A stretch of 64,000 bases of DNA from Symbiodinium microadriaticum (GCA_001939145.1 LSRX01000507.1:29485-93484), one strand, 5' to 3'. Counted from the first letter of the stretch, positions 37,551-49,400 are shown. Notes: a model not told the origin generated them from the sequence alone. Translations and numbers: made by a program.

Positions 37551-37582
<32 letters not shown>

Positions 37583-37778
37583 GCACACAGACTATCTAGA
37601 CGTAAACGTAGCATTACATTACATGTATTACTTATTAGTTTATAAAGATAAATAAATAAATAAATAAATAGATAAATAAATAAAGAAAGAGATACATACA
37701 TATATATATATATATAGTAAATATATACACCAACATGATTATACATACGTGGACATAGACAGGCAAAGACAGAGAGAG

Positions 37779-37812
<34 letters not shown>
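37513..37812 (+). repeat. Compound microsatellites: CA, GATA, TA, AAAT and GA
   Basis: CA run at 37513-37540, GATA/TA to about 37580, AAAT-type at 37650-37690, TA at 37698-37717 and GA at 37770-37812. Confidence 0.95.
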
Positions 37813-37815
<3 letters not shown>

Positions 37816-38661
37816 TTCAGTTACGCGGCTGGGGCTTTAAGGAAATCCCGGCCTTAGGGCTCCAGGCTTGCCTCTCGGGCTAGGGTTTTGGTGGGATTCG
37901 GGATATCTCGTGTCCAGCTAGATTGGTTCAAAGGTTAGGGGTTGACAGTGACGCTCCACTGCAGGGGGTTCAAGCCAGTATACTTGCAGAATGCTTCCAG
38001 GCATGTACCGATCAACCCCAACCTTTCGGCGCACAAATGGATAGCAGCCTCGTTGGTTTACAACCCCTTTTTTACCGGTCGAGCTGCTTGAGATTCTACC
38101 AGGCTTAGCTATAAGGCTTGCCCACGGCTCTTCAAGGGTCTTCTAGCGGACGGTATAGTATCTAGAGTGAGGTGTTGGTCCTTTCATAAACGAGTATACA
38201 TGGACTTGGATGATAGGGGCACACTCATAAACACTGAAATCAACACCTTAAACCGATCCCGATTTCCTTCGACCTAAGCCCCCTCGAAGCCCCAAGTCCA
38301 ATATGGGACATTCCCACATATATACATGGAAGCAGCTTTTTGCTTGCTTCATGAAGAGATTCCAACAGCCTAGGGTCCAGGTCAAGTTGTACATGGTACA
38401 TACCGGCAAGGCCCGACAATCTGAAAGTCCTGCGCTGCTTAAGCACTTGGACCCATAGGGATAGGCATCCGCTCAGCTTTGCTGAGGGATAGCTGGCAGC
38501 TCCTGTCCACCTCGTGGACTACCAGTAGCCGTGCAGAGCGTGCTTAGAGTTGCGAGTCTTGATTATATTAGAGGTTTCCAAGCCTTTGGGGCTTGGTTTG
38601 GAAGCTTACCCTTTCAGGTTTAGGTTATTGCGTTACTGCTGTGTGTTGGCAATGTCACTCT

Positions 38662-38830
38662 TCAGTCCAAGTCCGGGAAGAGGTCGAAAGAGATCACCAA
38701 GGCAGCTTTGTTCAGACCTGCAATGTCAATGTCGCAGGGTAGCATTTCAGAACCTAGCAGGTTCAAGTATCTAACGACCATATACTCCCCGAAGCATGAA
38801 CCTATAACCACTGCTGGTACTCGCAACCCT
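38662..38830 (-). CDS. Possible exon, weak
   Basis: The minus frame reads NLLGSEMLPCDIDIAGLNKA and ALVISFDLFPDLD before a stop. Acceptor-like CCAGCAG is near 38816 and TTGCAG is inside. A plus frame covers the same bases. No family recognised. Confidence 0.2.
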
Positions 38831-41503
38831 ATGCCACAAAACAAAACCAACCACACACAAAACGTCTTGAAACTCTGTCCCACAAGACTCCCAACTACCC
38901 AATTCTTGGTTTGTTTGGACCTGCTAAATTTTTAAATACTAAACGGAGCCCCAAGGTGAATCTCTTTTCAGCAATTGTGTGGAGGTTTAGTTGCAGGTAG
39001 GACACTACTAAGAGGGACATAGAGTAGGGGTACATTAGGGCCCCAGCATTCGGGATTTACCCAAGCCTCAATAACCGCAGAACAGTGATTGGCTTGAATT
39101 GTTGTCTCCTTCGAAGCCCTTTTGAAAAGTAGGCTCCTTCAGAACAACTCCTAGATAAACAGCGACATCATTTTTGGGGGCCGTGTGCCATGCAAGAATC
39201 TCTTCCCACTCTTCATGTAGGCTTTATATAGGGTTTGGGTCCAGAGAGCAACTTGCAATTCTACATACTGCGCGAAGGTTGTTGTGAGAGCCGCAACCCT
39301 TCAGTTGAGTTACCATGGCCACTGTCATTCGCCCTATGATGTTTGTTGTGGTTATAAAGCAAAGGTATTAATTCGGAAGAGCTTTGAAAACCGACAACCT
39401 CAACCCACGCGTCAGTGATAACTCTAAGCAGGTAGGCCATGCGCGAACCTGTCTTGCCAGGCTTGCCCACAGCTGCAACCTGCGACAGATCCACGCCCAT
39501 GACCTGGGAAACCATACTTCAAAGCACAGGAGTCTCTTTTTTTGCGAGCGTTTCTCTCCACAGCATTGGCACAGGAGCGTTTAGGGTTCAGACTCTCAGA
39601 CTTTCTGGCCCAGTCCTGGAAATCTACAGGCTGGCTTCCTGGTGTATATGAAAGGAGATTTGAGATTTAGCTTCCGCAGGGTTCAAAGGGTTGTTGGGCT
39701 TCATAGTCGGATTTGGGTTTTGGCTTGAGGTGAAGTCAGTCAGCATCAGGGCTCGGGGTCCCCTGACGGTCTAGAGCTTCTGGCCTAACTTGGGTTCAAG
39801 GTTGAGGTATCAGGGATGATTTGCCGGCGGCCCATTTAGGACGCGTTGAGCTGTCATTAAACGTTACGCTACAATCTACGGACTCCCAGAAGGTCCCAAA
39901 TTCGGTGATTTTTTTTGACGCCTCACAATTCCTCACGGGTTTGGGACTAATGGAAACTTGAAACCGTGGTAAAGTAAATCCCAAACCCGGAAATCCTGCA
40001 CCGTCCTTTTGCTGCCATCATTTAAGCCACAAGTCCGCCGAGCGCCGTCGCGTGGATGCTGAAAGCAATGGCCAGAGAACTGAGGCTCTGACACCCATGG
40101 TCGCAGCGCAGAGTGCAGCCTTTCAGTTCAGATCTTTATAGGATGTTTCTTAAGTACTTCAAAGGGGGGGTGCCTCATTTAAAGTCTTGATAACAATCAT
40201 CGTACTTGGGAGTCGGCTGTCTTCTTACTCGGCCAGAGATTCGAAGACCATTGATTAGGCATCAGGGGTAAGTGGCATCTACCGGTGATTGGGGGCTTCA
40301 GCATTTGTGTTATCGTGTATAGGCTTTGCTTCAGCGTAGCAGCCTTCTTTGGTCAGAAGCTGAAAGAAGCCAAACCCTTCATCCAGCATATATTCTTCTA
40401 AAAGCAAGCCAAAAGGATCCAAGGCAACAAAGTGCCTTGGACTTCAATGCATGCACTGCCGAGTTGCCCGGCTATTGGCCACGCTTTGCCAGAACTCGTC
40501 TGTCCCGACACCGATGTCTTTGGTGTGCCCTTCGATAACCTAGGCTGCTCTGGAAAACGTTTCGCCCGAAATTTCCCAAAATCTTGAAACCAGAAGCCTC
40601 AAAGCTCAAAAATTCCCCGAACGCCTTGACTAGATGCCAAAGTCTCTACCAGCGATTCGGCGACACCATAAAGCCCCTCAGCCCTCACGATTGGCCCAGT
40701 GACGATGGAGACCTTGAACATCTGCCAAAGCTCGCAAAGATCAGTCAAGATTTCCTTGGGCTTGGACAATCCAAATAACAATCTGGAATAACTGACAGTC
40801 TGGGCAAAGGATTTCATCTGGATTTCTTCAGAGGTTGAATGTTTACGGATTGCAGTTCCATTAGGATTTCCGAAACTGGGCTATAATCCAAAATATGCTG
40901 AAGTTCTACAATGACAAGGTCTACCTGAGTCTATCTGTTCCTGAGTCGAATTAGATGGCCTTGGGGTTCTCTGGGCTTGAGAGGCTCGGCCTGGGGAGTG
41001 GGACACGCAGCTCTTCTACCTATGGCCATACACCTCATCACGGAAGGTGATTGACAAGGTGACACTGCATTGATGATGCAGGAGCTCTGAGGATCCCACG
41101 AGTGAAGGACCCGAATCAGCAACCCTAAGGCTGTCAGAGACAACAAAAACACCAGGCAAGAAGCTCAGTACTGAGGGCACGTCCCGTGCAACGAAATTAC
41201 GTTTTAACAGCCTGACTCATCCGTCACCCATGCCGAAACCGAGCAGGGCAGCCTGCATGGCTTCAGGCTCTACAAGCTGTCAGGTCCAGATCTAAGATTC
41301 ATGTGACCATAACTGTCACCAAAGTAATCCTGCACTCCGAAGCTGAGGAGGCAAGGCACCAAGGCTTCCTTCTCGTTTTCGAACTCTGCAGTGGGCGGGT
41401 CATTCATGTTCTTCCGCTTGAAGTTGATTGGCCGCAGGAGCACGACGTCTCCTCCAAACAGATGTGCTTAAACCCTGTGCAATGAGATTGAACCGATAAA
41501 CAC

Positions 41504-41687
41504 CTACAAAAATCTGCAGACTGGCCGGAGGCTCCGTTGTTGAGGTTGATGTCAAGATTGCCTCTTCTCTGGATTTCGCTGACCTGGTCGCTGCGATGAT
41601 AGTTCAGGATTCCGGAGACTACACAAAAGCCTGTTGGAGATAGGCAAACCTGAACCCGTTTTGTTGGTGGGGCAACATCCAAAATCG
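41504..41687 (-). CDS. Exon candidate, 60 codons, GT donor
   Basis: It opens after ACTGGTCAG with two bases, reads 60 full codons and closes at TGTAG/GTGTTT in phase 2. The text includes ILDVAPPTKRVQVCLSPTGF, then SGILNYHRSDQVSEIQRRGN. The frame is open well beyond the exon (138 codons, 41404-41820). It lies downstream of the coiled-coil gene's possible stop at 42176, so it may be a separate gene or a later exon of it. Family unknown. Confidence 0.35.
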
Positions 41688-42175
41688 CTGACCAGTAGTA
41701 AACCTGACACACTGGGTTCAATGAAGATCCCGAACGACCCGCACGAAACCCAAAGCCCGGAAATTCAATGGCCGCGTGGTGCCGGTCTGAAGAGTCTGAA
41801 GGTCGTCTCGCCACTATCAATGATGAGAGGCTACACAGGGCTGTAGTAAGTGAGCCTTTAGGTGTACAGGCTTTCGGGTTTCGGGCTTCGTATTGGGCTT
41901 GGGGCGTTGGGTTTCAGGGCTTTGGCCTTGGGGTCCTGGTAGAGCCAAGACAGAACCTTTTGATCCAGGTCGGTGAAGCCTCTGACCTGATAGCCTAGTG
42001 CCTAGAAGCAGGGTCAATCCATTCTTGTTGCGGTGCCCTGCGCTGGACTGAAGAGAAACTAGACAAGACGGCAAAGACTGCTCATGTAGATTGAGAAAAA
42101 GTTTGGTCGGTCTCGTGAAGGGAGGCGAGGACAAACAACGGCCTTCATTCTCGGAATCCTCGGAAACTGCCTACC

Positions 42176-42288
42176 TTATCTTCCCGCAGCCCACAGGATT
42201 GCCTTGTGCAGCTGCTGCAGAAGCGTCGGCTGCTCTGGCATTTCCATGCCTGTGACAATGAAGTGCACCCAGACTCCAGAAACCCGAC
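42176..42288 (-). CDS. Probable terminal exon with TAA
   Basis: Acceptor GGATGTAG, then RVSGVWVHFIVTGMEMPEQP and TLLQQLHKAILWAAGR before TAA. If the G-A after GGA A is a GA donor, the stop would be skipped and the gene would continue towards 41687. Confidence 0.42.
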
Positions 42289-45200
42289 CTACATCCGAAG
42301 TCACGAAAGGCAACACCTAGTTGCTCCCTAAGACCTATAGTTCCTGAGGTCAACGATCCGAAACAAGTGCAACCAGGATTAGGAAAATTACCCGAAAAGG
42401 CCAAAGCTTCCCCACTTAGCTGCAACGAAACATAGAGTGCGTATCAAAGGGGCGAGCAAGGATCTTTTCAACAGCCTCGCCAACGTCCTTGTTGGAGAGG
42501 CGGGCTTGTTGTTGTTCCCATGTGCACCGCCAGAAAGGAACAACAGTTCGGCAGTTTCGGGTCTCGGGACCTTCAGGATTCGAGCTTTTGGGACGAACTC
42601 CCCCTTCAAGCGAGTCGGGGATTCTGGCTTTTGGGGTGTGCAGGGTTCGCACGAATGTGTGGTTCTGCTTGGTGATGTGGCATTCCTGCAGGCAGCTGCG
42701 GAACTCTGAGTCTCGCAGCACCGCATGTGCGAATCTGTTCAGCATCCCGTAAAGATGACAGAGACTTTGTCGTGTCGTCTAAGTCCCTGGCATCAAACTT
42801 TCTGTTCAAGTCATCGATGTCCTGGAGCAGCAGTCAGGGCTTCGACCCAGAACATGTTTGTGTGAGGGGTTATCTAATCAAGGTCCAACCCAGAGTCTTA
42901 CCCCGCAGTTTAGAACGAGCCTCCGTGTGAGCAGTAAAGTAGAGACTTGCTTGCTCTGTTGGGTAGGGAACCGCACAGGTGATCCTTAAACCCTATGCAT
43001 CCCTGCGCTCTATCCAAACAAACCGACCTAAAGTAAAAAGATAGTAAGCACAACAGCCTGAAAACCTCAAAGAAAACAACAAAAGCGCGAAGCCTAAATC
43101 CCCCACTCACTGCTGGCCTCCTGAAGCCCTGCTGTCATCTCATCTTGAAGCCGTGTAAGCTCAGACTCCATCTCGGACTTGTACCTCAACAAATGCATGG
43201 TGCTCTTTCTAGCGGTCCCAATGCGAAGCTAAAGGTTTTATAGGATTTTAGGAGTTACAAGTGATGCTTTATTGGCTTTGTGCGTTGTTCTGGGGTTTAT
43301 AAATGATATAGGTTTATGAGGTGTTGAAAACGTTTGATGCGGGTTTGAATGGGGCTTCAGACACTTCGGGACGCGTGAACCGCATGTAAGAGGCGCTGGT
43401 ACAACTAACATACTTTACTTTGGATCCATCATGTTGTGAAGCTGCCATGCTCGGGGAAACTTCCGAATTTAGTGTTCATGGGTGTGGGGTGTAGGAACGA
43501 CACGGTAAAAATGTTGGGTGTTTGGTACGCGAGACGGGGCTTTTGGTGGCCAGAGAAATCGTGGGCTGGGCGTTCCGGCTTGTGGCAGGTCCTGGTTTGC
43601 CAGAATGCTTTCAGGCTTTCCGCGTGAGGCGAATAAACCTCAAAAGCCCAGCTACCGCCAACACACAACTGAAAGTACCCATTTCCCGGCAACCTGCCAT
43701 GATCATTCTAATTGGGCTTCGAGGGAAAGGGATTGGTAGCTACTTCTCCAAGTAAGCCACCAAACCCCGCTTTGAAGATACCAGCCTTGTGAGAAGGTAG
43801 ACAGCCCGCTTTTAAGCTACACATCCCACGACCTGAAGCCCGTTATGCCCGGATGCTTCTGGCTCTCACTGAGCTGACGCTCCAGCTTGGCTCGCTCTGC
43901 CTGGTTGTGCTCCTCATTGAAGGGTATTATAAACTAGGGCTATGCACAGTGGATGCAAGTTCTGCCACTGCAAGGTTACGAGTGCCGGTTGCCCTATTCC
44001 TGCTCCATTTTGCCCAGGCCCCAAACTCCCAAGCAGCAGAGCTCCTGCCGTAGCATCTCTTGCAAACTCTGCACGCGGGCGACCGCATTATTGGCCTCTG
44101 CCCGGGCGCGGTCCTGGACAACAAGGAAAAGCACCAACCATGACAGTAACGATGTCTCACAGCCATCGCCTGTGGCATTCGGGCAGTAGTGGCAGCTGCA
44201 GTCGCAGTAATATTTATCATTGTGCAGCAGCAGTAGCAGGACCAGCAGCAGCATCAGCACCAAGAGCAGGAGCCGGAGCAAGATCCAGCAAACAAAACGT
44301 TTAGAAACAACAGAGGAGTACTCAGAATGAAATTGATTGTGTCAATGACCGGTTTTGCACGCAGCAAGACTCCTGTGCCTCCATTGTCCCGAAACTGACA
44401 TGCCGAAAGCTCCCGGAACCTTACATAGCAAAACCAGTGCACCACACCCATCGATTGCCTAAAACCTTAACCTGTGTCCAGAGCGTGCACCCTGGAGCCG
44501 AAAGCATTAGCAGATTGTCTGCTCTCCTGCTCGTCACGAATCAGCTGCTGATTGGACATGATCCGGCCCTTGTTCTCCTCTATGCTTCCTCGGCATGCAT
44601 ACAAGTCCTGGGATCCTCATGGCCTCGTCTCCTTGTATAGTTTGAACAAGTGTTCAACACTTCCGAGAATGACTTCGGACCTCATGCTTGGGGGTGTTTG
44701 CTATCAAGATCTACAATTCAGAAGTCGCTGACACGATTGAAGTTGAAGTTGAAGTGTCTTAGGGAATTGGGGCCAGGGCTTCACGTGCCTTGCTCTTGCT
44801 GAGGATAAACAGAAACGTACTCCTGTGGGTTGGCAGTATATGCCGCTCGCTTGCCGGGATTATACAACGAGTACTACGACACTTGTGTGAGCACAGCTCC
44901 GCAGAGCTTTGTGGCCGGGCATGCCAACTGAATTTCTCCAAAGGTTCGGTGCCAGAATCCCAGACAGACTAGTCAAAATGATACATGCAGCCAAGCATCG
45001 CATGTTGGCTCCAATCTGCTTCGAGTGGTACTCGATGAGGTTCCTCGCGCCAGAATTTTCCCTCTAAAAAAAAACACTTTTGTTCTTTACAGGAGAGGGG
45101 GGCTTTCCTTCAGGGTCTTTGACGGATGTTGCCTGGTTTCCTGGTATTTTCCCAGGCCTGGGAGGTCATGCACGATCGCTTTAAAGGGATAAAGGGAATT

Positions 45201-46544
45201 GAGAGATGCAAGGAGGATGTCCAGGTACGACAGTACTGTCGTTTTACGGCTTCCGGGTTTGAGCAGGGCGTTTTCGGCTTCTCATTTAGATACCATTACC
45301 CAGGTCGGCACGTTAGGGCCGTGCACCGCCGATAAGATAGATACACCGAAGCCGCACATACAACGAATATCAGGAAGACCTGCGTCCGAAACTGAGCTCG
45401 TGTTAACTCAAGACGACCAAGAGTTTGGAGTTGATCTACTAATATATTACATTGACGTATATGCGCATCTTCATAAATATCTGTTCGGTATAGGTTCAAA
45501 AAGTGAAATTATGTATGTATGGATTTACGAGTATGTATGGATGTATGCATGCATGCATGCATGCATGCATGCATACGTTTATGTACGTACGTATGTTTAT
45601 ACATGTATGTACACACCTACGCGTATGTGTATATATATATATATACATACGCGTATATATATATATATATACATACGTGTATATATATATATATATATAT
45701 AATTATAATTGTCGTTGGCTACGTAGCAAGGACCCAAACGCTCGGAACGAATCTCCGGCTCCTGTCAGCTTGGATCTCCGCCTGAAGATCATCGAAGTGT
45801 CCTTTGTCAGGCAACCATCGGTTTCTTAGCAGAAGTCGTCTTCGACGCTGTCGACGTCGTAGTATTACTACTGGTTCAGCAGCGGCAGCAGCAGTGGCTG
45901 AGTAAGGAGGAGGAGGAGGAGGATGACCCCCAGCCCCACCCCCACCCNNNNNNNNNNNNNNNNNNNNNNNNNNNNNNNNNNNNNNNNNNNNNNNNNNNNN
46001 NNNNNNNNNNNNNNNNNNNNNNNNNNNNNNNNNNNNNNNNNNNNNNNNNNNNNNNNNNACCACCACCACCACCACCACCACCACCACCACCACCACCACT
46101 GGCAGTAAAGGCAGTCATAGTAGTTGTAGAAATAGTTGTTGTCAAGTTGCTGAAGAAGCCGGATCCGCAGCGGTCATGACCATATGTGCCCTAACAGCAG
46201 CACGACGAATAAGAACCGTGAATTCGTGCACAGTGAAACTGTCGCCTCATTCATCACCGGCAACTTCATCACCAGCATCATCATGATCATCATTATGATC
46301 ATCACAGTCACTATCCTCCTAGGCCTCCTCCTGGTCCTCCTCCTCCTCATCCTCCTCCTCATCATCATCAGAAGCAATGTCATCACGGCATGAGTCATCA
46401 TTGTGACAGCAAGCCGCGACACTGAGAGACGCAGTCTGTATACAACGGTTACCGAAGCCCCCACTTCCAGTATGAGCACCAGGTAGCGCTGGACGGCATT
46501 GCGTGTCGCTTCACCGAGCTCAATTAGCTCGTCCAGCTTCTCGC
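42176..46544 (-). CDS. Multi-exon coiled-coil protein gene
   Basis: Well-supported exons in transcript order: 46544-46480, 44607-44491, 44113-44045, 43912-43870, 43208-43111 and 42955-42902; probable last exon 42288-42176 with TAA. Acceptors are of the AG/G or AG/A type; donors include GTGAGT, GTGAGA and GTAAGA, and one apparent GA (CAG/GAGCTC). The products are short charged helices: EKLDELIELGEATRNAVQ, GSIEENKGRIMSNQQLIRDE, RARAEANNAVARVQSLQEML, HNQAERAKLERQL, KSEMESELTRLQDEM and YFTAHTEARSKLR. Proline is absent from most of them, and Glu, Arg, Gln and Leu dominate. That is typical of a long coiled coil in cytoskeletal, centriolar or tether proteins, but no specific family is recognised. 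Phases match for most neighbouring exons; 43870 to 43208 and 42902 onward need unseen exons. A 111-N gap lies in one intron. Confidence 0.55.
42902..42955 (-). CDS. Exon, 17 codons
   Basis: Acceptor CCCAACAG, then QASLYFTAHTEARSKLR, ending at donor GTAAGA in phase 1. Downstream frames at 42850-42640 (DIDDLNRKFDARDLDDTTKS and MLNRFAHAVLRDSEFRSC) look coding but do not join in phase, so an exon boundary there is unresolved. Confidence 0.5.
43111..43208 (-). CDS. Coiled-coil exon, 32 codons
   Basis: Opens after CCGCTAG. Encodes KSTMHLLRY then KSEMESELTRLQDEMTAGLQ and EAS, with a strong donor GTGAGT in phase 1. The following exon (42955) supplies AG to complete a Lys codon, so this junction is frame-true. 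Confidence 0.6.
43870..43912 (-). CDS. Coiled-coil micro-exon, 14 codons
   Basis: EHNQAERAKLERQL between acceptor AATGAG and donor GTGAGA, out in phase 1. Confidence 0.5.
44045..44113 (-). CDS. Coiled-coil exon, 23 codons
   Basis: Acceptor TTGTTGTCCAG/GAC, phase 0, then DRARAEANNAVARVQSLQEM and LRQ. The best in-frame exit is CAG/GAGCTC, a GA donor, which rejoins GAG/CAC at 43912 in frame. If GA is not a donor here, the exon must run further, and the downstream text (ELCCLGVW) looks non-coding. Confidence 0.5.
44200..44290 (+). repeat. CAG/GCA-rich tract
   Basis: Imperfect CAG, CAGTAG and CAGGAG units lying in a proposed intron. Translated as poly-Leu or poly-Ala in shadow frames. Confidence 0.8.
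44491..44607 (-). CDS. Coiled-coil exon, 39 codons
   Basis: Acceptor GATCCCAG/GAC, phase 0. Contains SIEENKGRIMSNQQLIRDEQ. Leaves in phase 0 at AGG/GTGCAC. An alternative donor of GA type lies after DEQ (CAG/GAGAGC); both keep the frame. Confidence 0.5.
45156..45224 (+). CDS. Plus-strand exon candidate inside the coiled-coil locus
   Basis: The acceptor TGGTATTTTCCCAG is the most pyrimidine-rich in this area. It is followed by 23 codons, AWEVMHDRFKGIKGIERCKE then DVQ, and donor GTACGA. The signals are textbook, yet it lies on the strand opposite the surrounding coiled-coil exons. Either a nested gene exists or the match is chance. Confidence 0.35.
45519..45703 (+). repeat. ATGC/GTAT units, then TA runs with CATACGCGTA palindromes
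   Basis: GCAT repeats at 45546-45574, then three TA runs separated by ACATACG(C/T)GTA. The self-complementary layout could form cruciforms. Confidence 0.9.
45948..46058. other. Assembly gap, 111 N
   Basis: The gap is bounded by CCCCAC-type repeats on the left and a CCA/CAC repeat (46059-46098) on the right. The true length is unknown. Minus-strand frames that span it are not real. Confidence 1.
46270..46378 (+). repeat. ATC and CTC trinucleotide tract
   Basis: ATC/ATG units followed by CTC units. Open frames through it are low complexity. Confidence 0.9.
46480..46544 (-). CDS. Coiled-coil exon, 21 codons
   Basis: Acceptor AAATGCAG, two bases, then EKLDELIELGEATRNAVQRY and Leu, ending at CTG/GTGCTC in phase 0. 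The next recognised exon (44607) enters in phase 0. Confidence 0.5.
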
Positions 46545-47383
46545 CTGCATTTCGACTTTCTTGGAAACATGTGTGTTTTGGGGAATTGGGCCAGGAGTTC
46601 AGACTCTAGGGTGCTAAATCTAAATGCCAAAGCCGAAACACGTCCGGGGCTTGGCATCTGCAAATGGCGGGCCATGGGTTGGTGGCTTTGAGTCACTTTG
46701 GGTTTTGCTCGAGGACTTTGCCGTGCTGGCTGAAGCCGTCAAAGGAAGTTGGCAGCTAAGTTTCAGAGTTGGAGTTTGGCCAGCAGGGATTCGGCTAGAT
46801 AAGCTACACCACCTCAGGACTCTAAATGGGACCACCAGCGACCGAAAGGGACATGCTCTGCCTGTTCGGTAGCCTGGAAGCATGAGGGGCGTGGCATCGC
46901 TGTGCAGACAAGTGGCCGCTCAGGCCAATTTGGTGGTCCGCAAAATCCTTCCTGCACATGAGAAAGGATGGTGGTGACGAAGACCACTACCATCCCGCCA
47001 CGTCGGATCAAAACCCCTCCTGCAAGGGCCCTGGTCCAAAGATAGCTGTCATCACCCATATTTATTCATGTCGGAGAAAAGAATATCAGTCCGGGGTCTA
47101 AGTTGTACACAGAAACAGGAAGTGCTCCGGCATAGGCCAAGGAGCCACACCACTGTATTCTGCGAGTGACAGCTCCAGAGCAGCAGTCATCGTAATCGTA
47201 GTGGCAGCGGCAGTAGTGCTTGCTATAAGCCAGCAGCTGCAGGAGCAGGCGTATTGGCAAGCAGCAGCAGTTTCTGTGGTCGTCATGCTCATCATGGTTC
47301 AAGTGCTGGTGGGCGCATGTGTCGCGCTACGATGACGAGTGCTGTACGGCGCTGTACTTCCTACCACGACTACTGCGATCAAC

Positions 47384-47455
47384 TCCACCTCCACCTCCAC
47401 CACCACCACCACCGCCACCACCACCACCACCACCACCACCACCACCACCACGACC
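47384..47455 (+). repeat. CCA trinucleotide repeat
   Basis: About 24 CCA units with a few changes, read as poly-His, poly-Pro or poly-Thr in the three frames. Confidence 0.95.
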
Positions 47456-47623
47456 ACGAAAGGACACTTCAGGTGCTGTCACTACGACGTATCGTGTGCG
47501 AGTGCTTGGTCATGCTGGTGATGCGACTTTTGTCTTGAAAGGTCATCTACAGTCATCTACAGATGATAACTGTAATGCCTAAACTAGCTTGATCGAGACA
47601 ATCCGCCTATTTTCAGAAAGACA

Positions 47624-47655
<32 letters not shown>

Positions 47656-47922
47656 GTTACTCTCTGAATTCTACCAGACCAACTGCCAGAATCCCTAAAC
47701 CCTCAAGCCCTCGAGTAGATGATGAGAAAAGCCATAAGGTATCCTAATGGAAGCGGCTAGAACAACACTCCCGCACATGAAGACATCAATACCCCAACAC
47801 CTGCTCACACAGCCCTGAACGTCTAAACACCCGACACCATCCGACACGCGACTGGTAACACACTGAAGCCCTCGACAACCGTCCTATTCTGCAAGGTCAA
47901 AGAGACCATCGTCGTAGAATTC

Positions 47923-48147
47923 TCATGCAGGCGAGTCAGCTGCTCCCTTGGCTGCGAAGAATTGCCGGAGGCTCATGCCCGAAGAGAAGCGCTGCTGGTC
48001 TCTTGATTCCAGCTTGTTTCGGTGGTCATCCCTGTGGTAGTTTGCGAAATCTCGAGTCTCAAAGGGCGGTAGAGGGGGCTGACGATTTGGAAACAGATTC
48101 CTTGGTTTCTGCTTCTCTTCGAGGCGAGTCTCGTGGTTTGTCGCCAA
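47923..48147 (-). CDS. Possible terminal exon with polar C-terminus
   Basis: The minus frame ends RDQQRFSSGMSLRQFFAAKG then AADSPA and TGA. The segment SLRQFF resembles the core of a PCNA-interacting (PIP) box, but the usual Gln is Gly here. The earlier text (LEEKQKPRNLFPNRQPPLPP) is plausible linker. A plus frame of 116 codons overlaps. The PIP idea is inference only. Confidence 0.28.
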   Translation of the reverse strand: MATNHETRLEEKQKPRNLFPNRQPPLPPFETRDFANYHRDDHRNKLESRDQQRFSSGMSLRQFFAAKGAADSPA

Positions 48148-48933
48148 CCTGGACTAGGGCTCAAAGCACATTTGCTACTTACCACTTCGAAAGTTCGAAA
48201 GCTAGAATCCAGGATCCAAGCTTCGCTGATTGGCATTCCCTCGACTCAGAACCCACGCGTGGACTGGGGTTGTGAATTTGGCCCTGGCCCCACAACTTTC
48301 ATTCTCCGATTCGCTTGACATTGACGGGCGGACCTTTGAGAACCGATGCTTCCTCTTTGACGGATCATTTAGCTGACTTAGTTGCTCGGATATGTTTGGG
48401 TGAATACTAGTTCCTGCCTCACTAGGACCCATGAGCCTCTAGAACCTTGCAGCAGGGTCGGGGCATTGATGGCCGTTCTATAGTGGGTGTTGGGAGGGGC
48501 CTGTCATGGTGGATGATACGAGGCACTCTCCAAACTCTCTATCCTAAACCGAAGCTCTAGAACCCCACAAACCCCCACACAGTCAGCCAAAGTCCGACAA
48601 CTCTGTGGGTACCTCTCCTGCATTTAGTTTCCACAATAGCTCCCTATTTTAGCCCAAACAGCCTCGAAACCCTCAGGACCCTCGGAACCTCCCTCATCTC
48701 CTTCCCGTAGGTAAACCCCTGAACGTTGGGCTCAGGCTCTGAGGTTTCGTCTGTGCGGTTTGGGGTCTGGGGTGGTGGAAAGCCTTGCTGTCTACCCGAC
48801 TCTGAGGATAGAATCTTCGGCAGCAAATGACACCTCAAGTTCATTCGTGGTGCTTGCCTCTCCTACGATGCATGAGCTGTTCAGGCAGCATTTGCCACAG
48901 CTGCTACGGCATCTCGTGGATGAGAGTGCTTAC

Positions 48934-49010
48934 AGTCAAGCTTCCGCAGCGTGGCCACTTCGGCAGACACGATGTCGCGCACATCCTCAGTCGAGTACAG
49001 AGCGGGCCTT
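48934..49010 (-). CDS. Helical exon candidate, 25 codons
   Basis: Acceptor GATGTAG, one base, then RPALYSTEDVRDIVSAEVAT and LRKLD, ending at the strong donor GTAAGC in phase 1. Composition resembles the coiled-coil gene downstream on the same strand, so it may belong to it or to a neighbour. Confidence 0.42.
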
Positions 49011-49197
49011 CTACATCTGGTAGCTACGCAAAAAAAACAATTCTTAATTTAACACAGAAACATGTATCTTAAACCATGAGAAGTAGCCTCTGTAGTTCCA
49101 GGTACATGCTTTAGTTGAAGGGTGTTGGGCTCGCTGGGAACAAGAAAGTCTAGTCGGCTGTCGACCGCGCTTCGGGCAGAGATCTATCAGACAACCT

Positions 49198-49400
49198 ACC
49201 TATCTATCTATCTATCTATCTATCTATCGATCTCGATATATCTATGTCCAACTATCTATTTACGTATCTACCTACCTATCTATCTATCCATCTATCTATG
49301 TATCAACCTCTATCTCTGTCTCTCTCTCTATATATTTATTAGCACACCTATATCTATCGGTCTTCCTATCGATCTATCGATCGATCTATCTATCTATCTC
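49198..49400 (+). repeat. CTAT/TCTA tetranucleotide tract
   Basis: Long run of TATC units with CGAT and CTCT interruptions. Read as poly-YLSI in shadow frames. Confidence 0.95.

Noticed and set aside
37483-37746. Minus frame with hydrophobic YIYMYVSLSLFIYLF
   Set aside because: Encoded by TA and AAAT microsatellites, not a membrane protein.
44937-44960. AAGGTTCGGTGCC resembling the transposon terminus at 31719
   Set aside because: One mismatch, no partner inverted copy within several hundred bases and no flanking duplication; probably chance.
45719-46145. Minus frames crossing the gap with poly-Val, poly-Gly or X
   Set aside because: They include 111 unknown bases and trinucleotide repeats. 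The part after the gap (FDDLQAEIQADRSRRF, about 45750-45810) might be a real coiled-coil exon but could not be joined in phase.
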